NCBI GenBank assembly: GCA_027577415.1
Contig: JANBQS010000097.1
Span: forward strand, 1-36,837
DNA: 36,837 nt
Source: Coemansia sp. RSA 922
Lineage: Eukaryota > Kickxellomycota > Kickxellomycetes > Kickxellales > Kickxellaceae
Direction: 5' to 3'
The notes below the pieces were generated by a model that saw only the letters and a program-made list of their open reading frames with translations, had not been told where the DNA came from and did not search any database. Below, one piece after another: positions 1 through 10,600 of the stretch. A program made the position numbers and the translations under genes. Positions within the stretch are counted from its first letter, which is position 1. Every line of letters begins with the position of its first letter.

Positions 1-303
1 CCGCTTTTGCGGTCAATAAAGGGGGCTTTTTTGTGTTTAGGCGGGCCTGTTTTGTGTATATTTTTTTTAAATTTGTAGTATGGTGTTATCAAAAAAAAAA
101 AAAAAAAAAAAAGAAAAGGCTAAAGGCCCTTTCCACTATTTATATATTTGCCGACACACGCACACACAAAAAAGTGGCAACAATAGGGAATGGCGGAGAT
201 AGATAGAGAGAGGCTTATCTAATGGGGACAATTGCGGTACTAATCATGCAGAGCGCCACATAATGTCAAATGTCATGATATCTGTCTTGGCTCACAATGG
301 TAT
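1..303. other. Intergenic, AT-rich, 3' flank of the nucleotidyltransferase gene
   Basis: No open frame of coding character is visible on either strand. The stretch holds a homopolymer A run, short AT-rich tracts and a CA-rich patch near 160. It lies downstream of the minus-strand nucleotidyltransferase gene, so it probably contains that gene's 3' UTR and polyadenylation region. Confidence 0.6.
91..112. repeat. poly(A) homopolymer tract, 22 nt
   Basis: Twenty-two consecutive A residues on the plus strand. It has no target-site duplication and no adjacent retroelement sequence that I can see, so I read it as a simple homopolymer and not a retrotransposon tail. Its length may be affected by assembly error. 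Confidence 0.85.
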
Positions 304-2376
304 CTAAAAGGTCTGTCGCATCTGACCCGGCAGAGTCACAGGATTAGGTGGACGGATAGGCAGGGCAAGCGAATCACGTAGCTGAGCGTTTTCCAAGCCC
401 TCCAAGTCGACAGTACGGTCAGGCACACAATCCACAGCAGGGTCAAATACGGGCGCCATAGACCCTGGCAGAGGCGGCTCAAGTGCTCGGTGGTAGGCCG
501 ATGCCCAAATGCCAGGATCGCAGTAGATCTTCTCAGTAGGCGGCAATAGCAAGCGGTCAAGCGGGGAATGCTGCTTAGCATGGTGGCGATTATGATGGTG
601 CTCAGTAGGCAGTAGCGTCCATGCAGCACGACGCATTTCCCACAGCAGACCCTCGACCCACTCGGGCGGGGCATTGCGGCCACAATTGACAGCCAAATCA
701 AAGGGGTCTTCAATCGCCAACAGGCGCACCTTGTTGCGCCACTTGTTCGGGTCGGCAATAGTCGTTTCAGAGTCCAGGGGCGGCAAGTGATACAGGCTGG
801 CACGCGGAATCGTTGTCGACCCCAGGCGCGGCGAGATGGCATGCAAGCGCGGGTTGAACTCGAATCCATAGTATCGGAACATGTCAAAGAGCAGCGTTGC
901 CGACGAGTCGTGGTTGGGACTGCGCCAGCGGTTCAGCTCGCCGCCGTTAAGATAATACGCACGCGTCCCCTCCACAGTCCACTCGGGCAGGTCAGCACCG
1001 CTTTGCAAGCAGCGGACGGCTGAGCCTCCGAGCTGGAAGGATGCGTTCTCGGGTGTCGTTGGCGCCGAGGCCGAATTAATTGCCGGGTAAAGCATGGCAA
1101 TCTTGTGTGGGCTGTGGTGGATTTTGGCCAAGCGCGCCCACGCCTGAGGAGTGACGTGCGCTGTGGCCAGCATTTGCAGCGGCGGGATGACCTTGCGGCT
1201 AATGAGAAAGGCGATGGCCATCATCATCAGGCCAAACGAGTTGAGTGTGTTGTGGTTAGTGATGTCGCGCCGAATAGCCCACAGTTTCAGCACCGAGAGT
1301 ACTTGGCGCACTCGCGGGTCCAAGCCCAAGTACGTCGCAATCAGCCTCGACTTGGCCAAGCCTTTGCTGCCATTGAGCGAAATGTCGCCCTCCAGTCTGT
1401 ACTTGCCGGGTGTGACAAAGACGAATTTGATAATTGGCACGCGCGCATGCGACACGTTGATAACGCGAGTGAAGCCAGCAGACTTGCGCAGAAGTGCTGC
1501 CAGGTCGCGAAAGAAACTGCGGTTACTGGCGTCCGTCTCTTGCGCTCCGCTGCCACGAGGCGAAGACACCGACACTGTAATGTCGACGTCGCTCAGGTTC
1601 GAGCACAGTCCGTAGTTGCGCGAGCCAAATAGTCGCGCTGTCACAAAACGGCCCTGATTAACGACACGCGCTAGGGCCTCAATCCGAGTCACTAGCGCGT
1701 TGACCTCGCTGACGTTAAAGGCGCTGGGCTGCCAGAACCGCACCACTTCGGCTACATCCGTATTCAGCTCCAACAGCTGGGAATGGCTCAGGCTGCTGAG
1801 CCTGGCGCTGGCAACGTGGTCTAGCGTAGGCAGAAAACTAACATGCGCTTTACTTTTCGCCTCACAAAGCAAACGCTCCATAGTACTGCACGCGTCGATG
1901 GTCTGCTGCACAATCAGACCGCGGTTCGGATCAGAGTCTACTTCTGACTCTTCGGATTTAGGCTCCGGTCCAACTACTGAAATAATCCCAGGAGCCAATT
2001 GCCCGCAGGCTTCAAGCGCAGTGCGTACGCGGTTGGCGCTAATTCTTCGCCACCCTTTCCCCCGCTGCCGCAGAGCCCTGACTACCAACTGAAGGGGCAT
2101 AGAGTGCGAATGTACTCGCCCTATACTGCTATCGCCACTAGTACAGGGCTCAATGTCATTAGCCGTGCCTTTGTCTAGGACTGTCTTTGTAACAGTAGAT
2201 ACCAGGTCAAAGTCGCACCCATCGTTCATCACTCCCTCGCGCTTATTTCGAATCGTACTAGTCACCAAATTTATATATGGAAACCGCTTGACACCAGCTG
2301 GTCCGAACCCCTTGGCCAAAGCAGGTAGCATTGACGACGACGACGATGATGATTTTTGTGCAGAGTTGGTGCGCAT
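304..2376 (-). CDS. Cid1-like nucleotidyltransferase (non-canonical poly(A)/poly(U) polymerase)
   Basis: A protein of about 690 aa starting at the first ATG (2376), followed by a serine run encoded by a TCN/TCA repeat. The polymerase-beta-type nucleotidyltransferase core is clear: G251-S252 in LFGSRNYG, then D263-V-D265, and the third carboxylate D331 in GDISLN, completing the three-Asp metal site. A PAP-associated domain follows, with the segment around RWRSPNHDSSATLLFDMFRYY. Families with this layout (Cid1, Cid13, TUT4/7, Gld2) add A or U to RNA 3' ends in cytoplasm or nucleus; sequence alone does not separate A from U preference. The first ~150 residues are low-complexity and unassigned, as is a C-terminal tail of about 100 residues. 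No intron is needed. It is divergently arranged with the arrestin gene. Confidence 0.88.
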   Translation of the reverse strand: MRTNSAQKSSSSSSSMLPALAKGFGPAGVKRFPYINLVTSTIRNKREGVMNDGCDFDLVSTVTKTVLDKGTANDIEPCTSGDSSIGRVHSHSMPLQLVVRALRQRGKGWRRISANRVRTALEACGQLAPGIISVVGPEPKSEESEVDSDPNRGLIVQQTIDACSTMERLLCEAKSKAHVSFLPTLDHVASARLSSLSHSQLLELNTDVAEVVRFWQPSAFNVSEVNALVTRIEALARVVNQGRFVTARLFGSRNYGLCSNLSDVDITVSVSSPRGSGAQETDASNRSFFRDLAALLRKSAGFTRVINVSHARVPIIKFVFVTPGKYRLEGDISLNGSKGLAKSRLIATYLGLDPRVRQVLSVLKLWAIRRDITNHNTLNSFGLMMMAIAFLISRKVIPPLQMLATAHVTPQAWARLAKIHHSPHKIAMLYPAINSASAPTTPENASFQLGGSAVRCLQSGADLPEWTVEGTRAYYLNGGELNRWRSPNHDSSATLLFDMFRYYGFEFNPRLHAISPRLGSTTIPRASLYHLPPLDSETTIADPNKWRNKVRLLAIEDPFDLAVNCGRNAPPEWVEGLLWEMRRAAWTLLPTEHHHNRHHAKQHSPLDRLLLPPTEKIYCDPGIWASAYHRALEPPLPGSMAPVFDPAVDCVPDRTVDLEGLENAQLRDSLALPIRPPNPVTLPGQMRQTF

Positions 2377-2701
2377 TGGCAAATAGTGCAAGAAATGAGT
2401 GAATAAGAAAGAAAGAAAGTGGTGAAATGCAAAGCTGGCAGCAAAAAAGGCCTACACACAAAGAACACAAAAGTCTCTTGTTGAAGACAGACTATGATCA
2501 AATCACCGTAATTAGCTTTTTGAACCTGACTCAGCTCAGACCGCTTAACGAGTCGTGTGAGTCGTCTTTGAGCAAGTGGTCAAAATAATTCCGAATTCCG
2601 CTGTTGTGGTCATCCTCGTGCATAGCCGCTGCAAACACAAAAAAAAGCATTTCCGCTTCTTCCTCTCTTTTTTCTCACCCCAGCTCTTTTATTTTTTGCT
2701 A
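2377..2701. promoter_or_regulatory. Divergent intergenic promoter region between nucleotidyltransferase and arrestin genes
   Basis: About 325 nt separate two divergent starts. The side facing the arrestin is pyrimidine-rich (2655-2700) and contains a tract ending in CCCCAG near 2684, so a 5' UTR intron acceptor is possible. An in-frame upstream ATG-less extension exists from 2576 but its sequence (Lys/Phe-rich, poorly coding) does not look like protein. Confidence 0.5.
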
Positions 2702-4147
2702 ATGTCTTTCGCCACACCCTTAGACCCAGTGGCCGGGTCCTCATCCAGTAGTGTTCCCTTGGGCACAAAAAAGCTCGAGCTACAGATCACGCTTCAAGAG
2801 AACCCCGTAATACTGCGCGACGGCCAGGACACCACCGTCATACGAGGACATGTCGTAGTCATTAGCCGCGAAATCCAGCCACTTCGCATGATACAGGTCC
2901 TACTCACGGGCACCAAGGCCCTTGCCAATGTTCAGCAGATGGGCAGCACCGGCTCAGGCAACCAGGTACTGATCAAAGAGACAAGGACCCTTCAGCACGA
3001 CAACAACTCGCCGCCTCTAACTCAGTATGCAGTTGGCACTTACACGCTGCCATTCGAGTTTGTCGTCAACCAGAGCCTGCCGCCAACACTTCGTGTCCCA
3101 CGCTGTACTATCGAGTATTCCGTATCGGCAACAGCCTTGAAATTTGAGTCTGCGCCGCCACTCCTCCGCATGTTCAGCCCCAAGGCCCCCAAAACACAAA
3201 TAGATCTACGTTTAGTCAGATATGCTACAGACGGCGATCCTAGCGACTTTTTGGCCCGCCTAAACTCTGTCACTAGAGTCGGAACACTGGGCGCACACAA
3301 GAACGGCCGCGGAACATTGCCTTATCGCGTTGTCATGGATAAAAATGTAGTCGCTCCGGGTGACGTCATAAAATTCAAACTAGGTGTCTATCAGCCTGGC
3401 GTAGTTCCTAATTTCACTCCCGCCGAATTTGCTGCTCTGATCAAGGTTGTTGATTCTAGCAACACTCAGAAAGCCGATGCAGCCAGCGAGACCGAGGATT
3501 ATGAGAGTGATCAAGGCAACGAGCCGAGTCGTCCTGCCGACTCTGGCATTGCAAATACCAGCGACGCAGCAATTGACGAGGACTCTAGCGAAGTAACCAC
3601 GCGTGATCACAGTCAGACTGCCAGCACTTCGACTAGTCTCAATGGTATCGACAGCGCTCCGCTCGACCGGCCACCGACGTACCACGTCGGAGACAGCAAC
3701 GACATGGCGCTATTAGCGGCGGCATCTATGGCAGGCAACAAGACCACAGTTACATCTTATAAAGTAGATGCCAAGCTCGTACAGCGCGTGTGCTACATGA
3801 CCGACCACGATTTGGTAGCTGATGCAAACAACAGCGTGTACTTGTTCTGGACAAAGCGAGTGGTTGCCAAGGAGCGCATTTCTGATAGCTTGGATATTAC
3901 TCGTGCTCCTTTACACCTCGAGTGGACAATGACTGTGCCGTGTGATCTGCAGCACGACATATTGACTCCCGATATACAAGTTCGATACGACGTATATCTT
4001 GATTTCTATCCTCGTGAACACGGCAGTACCTTTAGAGACGTTGTATCGAGGGTCAGCAACCATTGTCTGTCATCGAGACTACCACTACGTACAATTCCTG
4101 TTCCCCTATCTACTCTGCTAGCCAATCCTCCTTTGTACTCTGGATAA
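2702..4147 (+). CDS. Alpha-arrestin-like protein (ART family, ubiquitin-ligase adaptor)
   Basis: A 481-aa protein with an arrestin N-terminal beta-sandwich (about residues 17-170; LELQITLQENPVIL start, later TYTLPFEFVV and IEYSVSA) and an arrestin C-terminal sandwich (about 205-450), split by an acidic, Ser/Thr-rich insertion at about 252-345. Two PPxY motifs are visible: PPTY at 324-327 at the end of the insertion and PPLY at 476-479, two residues from the C terminus. In fungi, PPxY motifs in alpha-arrestins bind the WW domains of Rsp5-type ubiquitin ligases and direct plasma-membrane transporters to endocytosis; that role here is inferred. I chose ATG 2702 because the arrestin fold begins soon after it and the upstream frame looks non-coding. 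No intron is required. Confidence 0.85.
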   Translation: MSFATPLDPVAGSSSSSVPLGTKKLELQITLQENPVILRDGQDTTVIRGHVVVISREIQPLRMIQVLLTGTKALANVQQMGSTGSGNQVLIKETRTLQHDNNSPPLTQYAVGTYTLPFEFVVNQSLPPTLRVPRCTIEYSVSATALKFESAPPLLRMFSPKAPKTQIDLRLVRYATDGDPSDFLARLNSVTRVGTLGAHKNGRGTLPYRVVMDKNVVAPGDVIKFKLGVYQPGVVPNFTPAEFAALIKVVDSSNTQKADAASETEDYESDQGNEPSRPADSGIANTSDAAIDEDSSEVTTRDHSQTASTSTSLNGIDSAPLDRPPTYHVGDSNDMALLAAASMAGNKTTVTSYKVDAKLVQRVCYMTDHDLVADANNSVYLFWTKRVVAKERISDSLDITRAPLHLEWTMTVPCDLQHDILTPDIQVRYDVYLDFYPREHGSTFRDVVSRVSNHCLSSRLPLRTIPVPLSTLLANPPLYSG

Positions 4148-4669
4148 GTTTGGCCAATTTTTCTTTTTCTTTTTTTCTCTCGCTGATGGAAAAGCAGATA
4201 AGAAAAATATAATTGTTTATTTTTTTCTTCAACAGTTAGGCAGAATATAGCATAATAGACATTTTTGATACCTTGTGATATAAATATTCAATGTGGCGGT
4301 ATCCAATTTTCTCAAGAAAATTGTGACAAGTGATACCAGTTGCCAGATGTAAAAAGAATAAAGTATGATTGCACAATATGCTTTAAGGATCGCGCCTCAC
4401 TTCGGCTTGACAAAGGTGACGTGGAAAAGCGATTGTTTTTGAGACAAGTGTGACGTGGGAAAAGTGCTTGTTCTATTACTCGGGGCGACTACCGCATGTC
4501 GCCCAATCAAGCAAGAAAGGAGCGAGAGTATTCCCAGAACGGGATATCCGTTATTCCTTAAGAACACGGTACATGCTTGTGCATGTTTAACTTTTCTCCA
4601 TACCACACACCCTATAATACTCTATTCAAGAACATACCACCTTTTATAGCTGCAGACATCTTAACACCC
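4148..4669. other. Intergenic; arrestin 3' end and FAS promoter
   Basis: The first half is AT-rich and includes AATAAA at about 4357, a possible arrestin polyadenylation signal. The second half carries two TGACGTGG repeats and a TATAATA-like element near 4611, about 60 nt before the FAS ATG. No convincing gene is present; the short minus-strand frame at 4397-4606 has no recognisable protein features. Confidence 0.55.
4416..4464 (+). promoter_or_regulatory. Pair of direct repeats containing TGACGTGG upstream of FAS
   Basis: GTGACGTGGAAAAG (4416-4429) and GTGACGTGGGAAAAG (4450-4464) are near-identical and start 34 bp apart, about 210-250 nt upstream of the FAS start codon. TGACGTG[G/A] is the core recognised by XBP1/ATF6-type bZIP factors (the UPR element), and TGACGT is a general CRE/ATF core. 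Repetition, spacing and position suggest an operator for a bZIP factor; which factor is inference. Confidence 0.45.
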
Positions 4670-7600
4670 ATGACTATTCTTGAGCAGGTCACCTTGCAGC
4701 GTGGCTCTGTCACGACCACGTTCAATGCAGCCATTGCTCATGATGCTGTGCTTCAGGATCTTGCCCACACCTTTAGCGCTGATTCAACCGAGCTATCAAG
4801 TGCTATCGAGCTCCATGCCGCTTTTATCCAGCACTGCGTACGCCAGGGCAGCTTTGATGCTGCGCGTGCCGTCTTTGAGGCATTTTGCCAGACCTACGGC
4901 ACTGCTGAAAGCGACATCCACGTTATTATCCAAGCGCACGGTCTCGACAAGCCTGCTGCTCAGCGCGTGCTGAGAGGCTACTTCTCAGCTTGGCCAGCCG
5001 CTGATAGCCATAGCAAGTCAGCCGCTCCACTCCCAGCACTATTTTCTTCAGACTCTGTTTCGATGATGGCCTTGTTTGGCGGCCAACGTGGCTTTGGAAG
5101 CACTATGGACGAAGCGGTGTGGCTGTTTGACGTCTATTGCCCGCTATTATCCGACTTTGTTTCTCACATGTCCGACTTTATGCAGCGCGAGTCGCAGGAT
5201 AAGCGTGTCAGCTTTGTCTACTCCAAGGGCCTCAATGTGTTTGCTTGGCTGACCACCCCCGACACAATGCCTGATGCGCCATACTTGGCCTCAACACCTG
5301 TCGCATTGCCTATCGTTGGGCTCATTCAGCTGATGCACGTCATGGTTTTGTACAAGACGCTTGGGATATCTCCTGGCGAATTAGTCAAGCGCTTCAAAGG
5401 TATGTTACAACGTGACACATGCAACTGGTATACACAAACAAAATTTAAGGCATAAACTAATATGAGATAAATGCTGAATCCCTTTTTTCATTGCTTGTAG
5501 TCGCTGTCGGCCACAGCCAGGGCATTGCCACTGCTGCCGCCTTTTCCTCTTTGACCGATGAACAGTCATTCTTTGATGTCGGCGAGAGAGTTCTTGGTAT
5601 CCTAATGCTGGCAGCCGCCATCTCGCAACGCAAATATCCCTGTTCTCGTCTACCGGTTCCACCAGCCCAGCTTGCTCATCAGGTCGCTGATCATGATCCT
5701 CGCCCAACTGTATCGATCCAAGGACTCACCAAGCCAGCGCTGGAGCAGCTCATTGCCAAATTTAACAGCCGCCAGCCATCGCCTGCCAAGCACGCCTTCT
5801 TGGCCGTGACAAACACGGTGGACCGCTTTATCGTTGCCGGTCATATCAACTCGGCAGTTGGGTTTGTCAAGTTCTTACGCAGTGAGTCAGCAGACCCAGA
5901 CAAGGACCAGTCGCGTATTCCCTATTCGTTGCGCAAACCGGTGATTTCCGCTCAGTATACAGCTATCACTGTGCCATTCCACTGCCCTCTACTTGAGCCT
6001 GCGGCCGATGAGGCATACGCAATGGCAGTGGAGAAGGGGTGGGTCCTTTGTTCGGAGGACATGCATATCGAGGTACGTGCTGGCGACGATGGCCACGACA
6101 TCCGCACAGAGGACGATCTGACAAAGTACTTGCTGCGTAGTATTCTTGTGCTTCCCGTTAACTGGCCGCAGGCTACCCAGTATCCTGGCACCACGCACAT
6201 CGTCGACTTTGGGCCGGGTGGGCTCAGTGGATTTGGGTTTATAGCTTACAAGAACAATGAGGGCTTGGGCATTCCTGTCGTCTGTGTTGGCGCATTGGTC
6301 TCTCGCAACTCCAAGCCGTACCTGAGTGCCAAGGCCGATTTGTACAAGACGGATCTGGCAAGCGTCACGACTGTCCCCAACTGGTTGGTGGAGTTTGGGC
6401 CCAAGCTAGTCCGTACCGCCCACGACGGTCAGCTTCACATCGACTCGCCAATGTCTCGCATTATAGGAGCGCCGACAGTAATGGTTGCCGGTATGACTCC
6501 AACCACGGTCAACGAGGGCTTTGTCGCTGCTATCAACAACGCTGGATACCATGCTGAACTGGCTGGCGGAGGCATGCACACCAAGAGCAACATGGAGCAC
6601 AAGATCGATAACCTGGTGAAACTGGTCAAACCCGGACAAGGAATTACGCTCAACTGCATCTACATGAACCAACGCATGTGGGGCTTTCAGTTTTCTGCCT
6701 TGCTACGTATGCGTGCCAAGGGCGTGCCCATTTCTGGTCTGTGCATTGGCGGCGGCATTCCTTCACTCGGTAGCGCTACGACTATTATCGATTCGCTACG
6801 CTCGGTTGGCATCCGCCATGTTGCCTTCAAGCCCAGTACTGCCGGAGCTATTCGAGATGTTGTCAATATTGCTAGGGCACACGCTGACTCCCCCGTTGTG
6901 CTGCAGTGGACGGGCGGCAGAGCCGGCGGCCACCACTCGTTTGAGGACTTTCACCAGCCGGTTCTTGAGACTTATGCTGCCATTCGCGCATGTCGCAACA
7001 TTGTATTGGTTGCTGGGTCTGGATTTGGCGATGCGGAGGGCTCGCTGCCATACCTTACTGGCGACTGGAGCACTCTTTTTGGCCGTGCCCCAATGCCATT
7101 CGACGGTATTTTGCTTGCATCACGAGTGATGGTCGCCAAGGAGGCCGGTACGTCGCTGGCGGCAAAGGAGCTAATAGTTGCTGCATCTGGCTTGAGCGAC
7201 GCTGAGTGGCACAATACCTATGACGCTCCAAGTGGGGGTGTGATGACAGTTACCAGCGAATACGGCGAGCTCAACCACGTCCTTGCTACAAGAGCCATGG
7301 TGTTTGTGAATAACTTGAGATCCACTATTCTCATTCAACCCCGCGAAAATCACGCGGCGCTGCTGTTAGCTCGAAAGGACGAGATTATTGCTCGTCTCAA
7401 CAGCGACTATTGCAGGCCGTGGTTTGGTCGCAAGTCTGATGGCCGTGTAGTGGATCTAGAGGAAATGACCTATGCCGAGGTTATTAGCCGCCTGGTTGAG
7501 CTCATGTACGTCAAGCATAAGCAGCGCTGGATCCACGAGTCGTACCATCGAGTAATATTCGACTTTGTTGCGCGCGCTGAGCGTCGTCTTGGCACAGACT

Positions 7601-10600
7601 TGCCCGAGATGTCGTTTGTGCCTGACCTTCGGGATGTACCGCCGGCCGAGCTAGCGCAGTGCTTTACAGATAAATATCCAGCTGCCGAGTCCCAGTTGCT
7701 GTGCTCTGAGGATATCCAGTTTTTTGTCGGTATCTGCAAGCGTCACGGTCACAAACCAGTTCCATTTATTGTCGCGCTGGATGCAGATTTTGCCATCGCT
7801 CTTGTGAAAGACAGTTTTTGGCAATCAGAGAACTTGGACGTTATACTCGATCAAGACCCACAGCGCGTAGCCATCCAGCAGGGCCCGGTTGCTGCTCGCT
7901 ACTCTACTATTGTCAATGAGCCAGTTAAGGATATTCTCGACGGCATATATCACGACCATATTGCCGCGCTGCTTAACCGCAACTACGGTGGCGATGCTGC
8001 AAATGTCCCAGTTGTCGAGTACGTTGGCGCTCAGCCAGGAGCTGCGACGTTACCGGCAAATGTTAATGTCCAAGCAACTGACTCGAAGCGCACGTATCTG
8101 TTGCCTTGTGCTCAGGACCAGTTGCCCGATCTCAACATGTGGCTCGATATCCTTGCTGGTTCAACTAAGAGCTGGTTGCGCACCTTGCTGACCGCACCGG
8201 TGATTGTCGAGGGCTCTAGCTATGTCGACAACTATATCCCGCGTGTTTTACGTCCTCGCCCCGGCCAAGTCGTTACTGTGCATATGGATAACTGTCAACC
8301 TCGGTCGCTTGCCATTACCAACTGCCACGGAGACGTCGACCTTCGAATCGAGCGCTTGGACAACACCATCGAGCTAAAGATCTTCCAGCCTACTCCCACG
8401 GGACTCGCCACTTTGCAGTGTCTCTTTGCGTACCAGCCAGCGCAGTACCTGACGCCTATCCACTTGGTGACTGAGGGCCATGGCAGCCGCATACGGCGTC
8501 TTTACGGTGAGACTTGGATTGACAACTCTGACGAACCGACGGTGTTCAAAGACCAGGCTGATCCAGATGAAAGGCTCATTGGCGCGGGATTCAAGATTAC
8601 CAAGGAGCACGTCGACTCGGTGTGTCAGATAGTTGGCAACAGCTCGCGGCACTACTCATACGCAACCAGCTCGGGTCTACGTGCGCCTATGGAGTTCTTA
8701 TACTATGCCGCTACGCCATCCATAATGCGTGTTCTCTCTTCAACGGTGTTGGGTGACGGGACGCTTAGTACTGTCCATCTCTACAACAAAATGGCGCTGG
8801 TGGATGGCACTACCCCCTTGATGGTTGGCGACAAGATCAGCAGCAACTTGCGCGTTGAAGAGCTTGTCAATACGGCCTCCGGCAAGCGCCTCTCAATTGT
8901 TGGCATCCTTAGTCGTAGTGGTCAAGCCGTGGCGCATATCGAGACCGCCTTTCTCAGTCGCAACTTTGCCGTCTGCATCGATAAGGCGTTTAAGCGAGCG
9001 AGTCAACAGTGGTTTACTATCCAATTGGCCACGGAGAGCGATGTTGCTGTGCTTGAAGCTAAGGAGTGGTTTGCCTACTGCGAAACTGGCTCAGCTCGCT
9101 TGTCACCTGGTTCGCAAGTCGAGTTTTGTCTTGATTCAGTGTACCACTTTCAGAGTAAGGCTGTTTATTCCAGCATCTCTACAACTGGCCGTGCCTTTAC
9201 TACTACTCGCTCGGGTCGCTTGGTCCATATTGCCAACATCGACTTTGCTTGCGGTACGTCAGTCAAGGATCAAGTGATCGAGTACATGCGTCGGTATGAA
9301 TTGCCTTCAACCACGTCGCTGTCTGACGGAGATGGTTACTCGCTGGTATCCCCAAGCAACCAGGAGCTGCTACAAGTCACGGTCCCTGATTCGAACCAGG
9401 AGTACGCCAGAGTGTCGGCTGATGGTAATATAATCCACGTCAATCCATATGTTGCTGATATCGTCGGACTGCCCAGCACAATTACGCATGGAATGTGGAC
9501 TAGCGCGTCGACTAGAGCTCTAGTAGAGTGCTATGCTGCCAATGACGAACCTGAGCGTATTCGCACGTACCAAGCCAACTTTGTCGGAATGGTTCTACCT
9601 AAGGATCAGCTACGCACAGAACTGTTCCATGTTGGCATGAAGGGCGGGCGCATGGTGGTCAAGGGCGTTACGTCAAAGGTCGGTGGTGGTCCAGTTCTCG
9701 AGTGCACTGCCGAGATTGAGCAGCCAGCTACAGCCTATGTCTTTACCGGCCAGGGCTCGCAAGAGGTCGGCATGGGCATGGAGCTCTACAAGCAATCTGC
9801 TGCCGCCCGTGAGGTCTGGGATCGAGCAGACCAGCATATGGTTGGCAAGTACGGCGTCTCATTGCTTGAGATCGTTCGAACCAACCCCAAGGAGCTGACA
9901 GTACACTTTGGCAGCAGAACCGGCGAGAATATCCAGCGCAGCTACATGTCTCTTACTCGGAGGTGTAGTGGCGACAAGGACAAACTTGTCCCGCTGTTCC
10001 CTGAGATTACTCTAGATTCGTCGAGCTACACGCACCGGTCGCCTACTGGCCTGCTCAACTCGACGCAGTTCACCCAAGTCGCTTTGGTTACGTTTGCTAT
10101 GGCGGCAGTGGCTGACATGCATGCCAACTCGCTGGTTCAAAGTGATGCCGCATTTGCCGGCCACTCGCTTGGCGAATATGCGGCGCTGTCTTCAATGACA
10201 AGTATACTTACGCTTGAGGACATTTTAGACATTGTCTTTTTCCGAGGCATGCTCATGCAGGCAGTAGTCGAGCGCGACGATCAGGGTCGTTCTCAGTACG
10301 GCATGGTCGCCGTGGATCCGTCGCGCTTGGGTCATGTAGTTGATGAGAGTGTGTTGACATTGGCTGTCACTGCCATTTATGAGCACGGCAATGGACTATT
10401 GGAGGTTGTCAACTACAACATACGCGGCTCTCAGTATGTCGTCTCTGGAACGCTGCGTCAGCTGGCGGTGTTGCGCATGGTTCTCAATGGCGTTGCTAGC
10501 CATGGCGCGCCCACTGACGACGACTGGCAAACGCACATTGCTCAAATTGTCTGCAATGTCTTGGCCAAACCCGTCGACAGCAAGCCTATGCGTGGTCGTG

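Noticed and set aside
91..112. A22 tract considered as a retrotransposon poly(A) tail
   Set aside because: No adjacent reverse-transcriptase or SINE-like sequence and no flanking duplication.
336..1632. Several open frames on both strands within the nucleotidyltransferase gene
   Set aside because: They overlap a clearly conserved coding frame and show no domain or compositional sign of their own.
9380..9410. GATTCGAACC, resembling a tRNA T-loop
   Set aside because: It lies in frame in the FAS coding region and no acceptor or anticodon stem can be built around it; no tRNA was found elsewhere.
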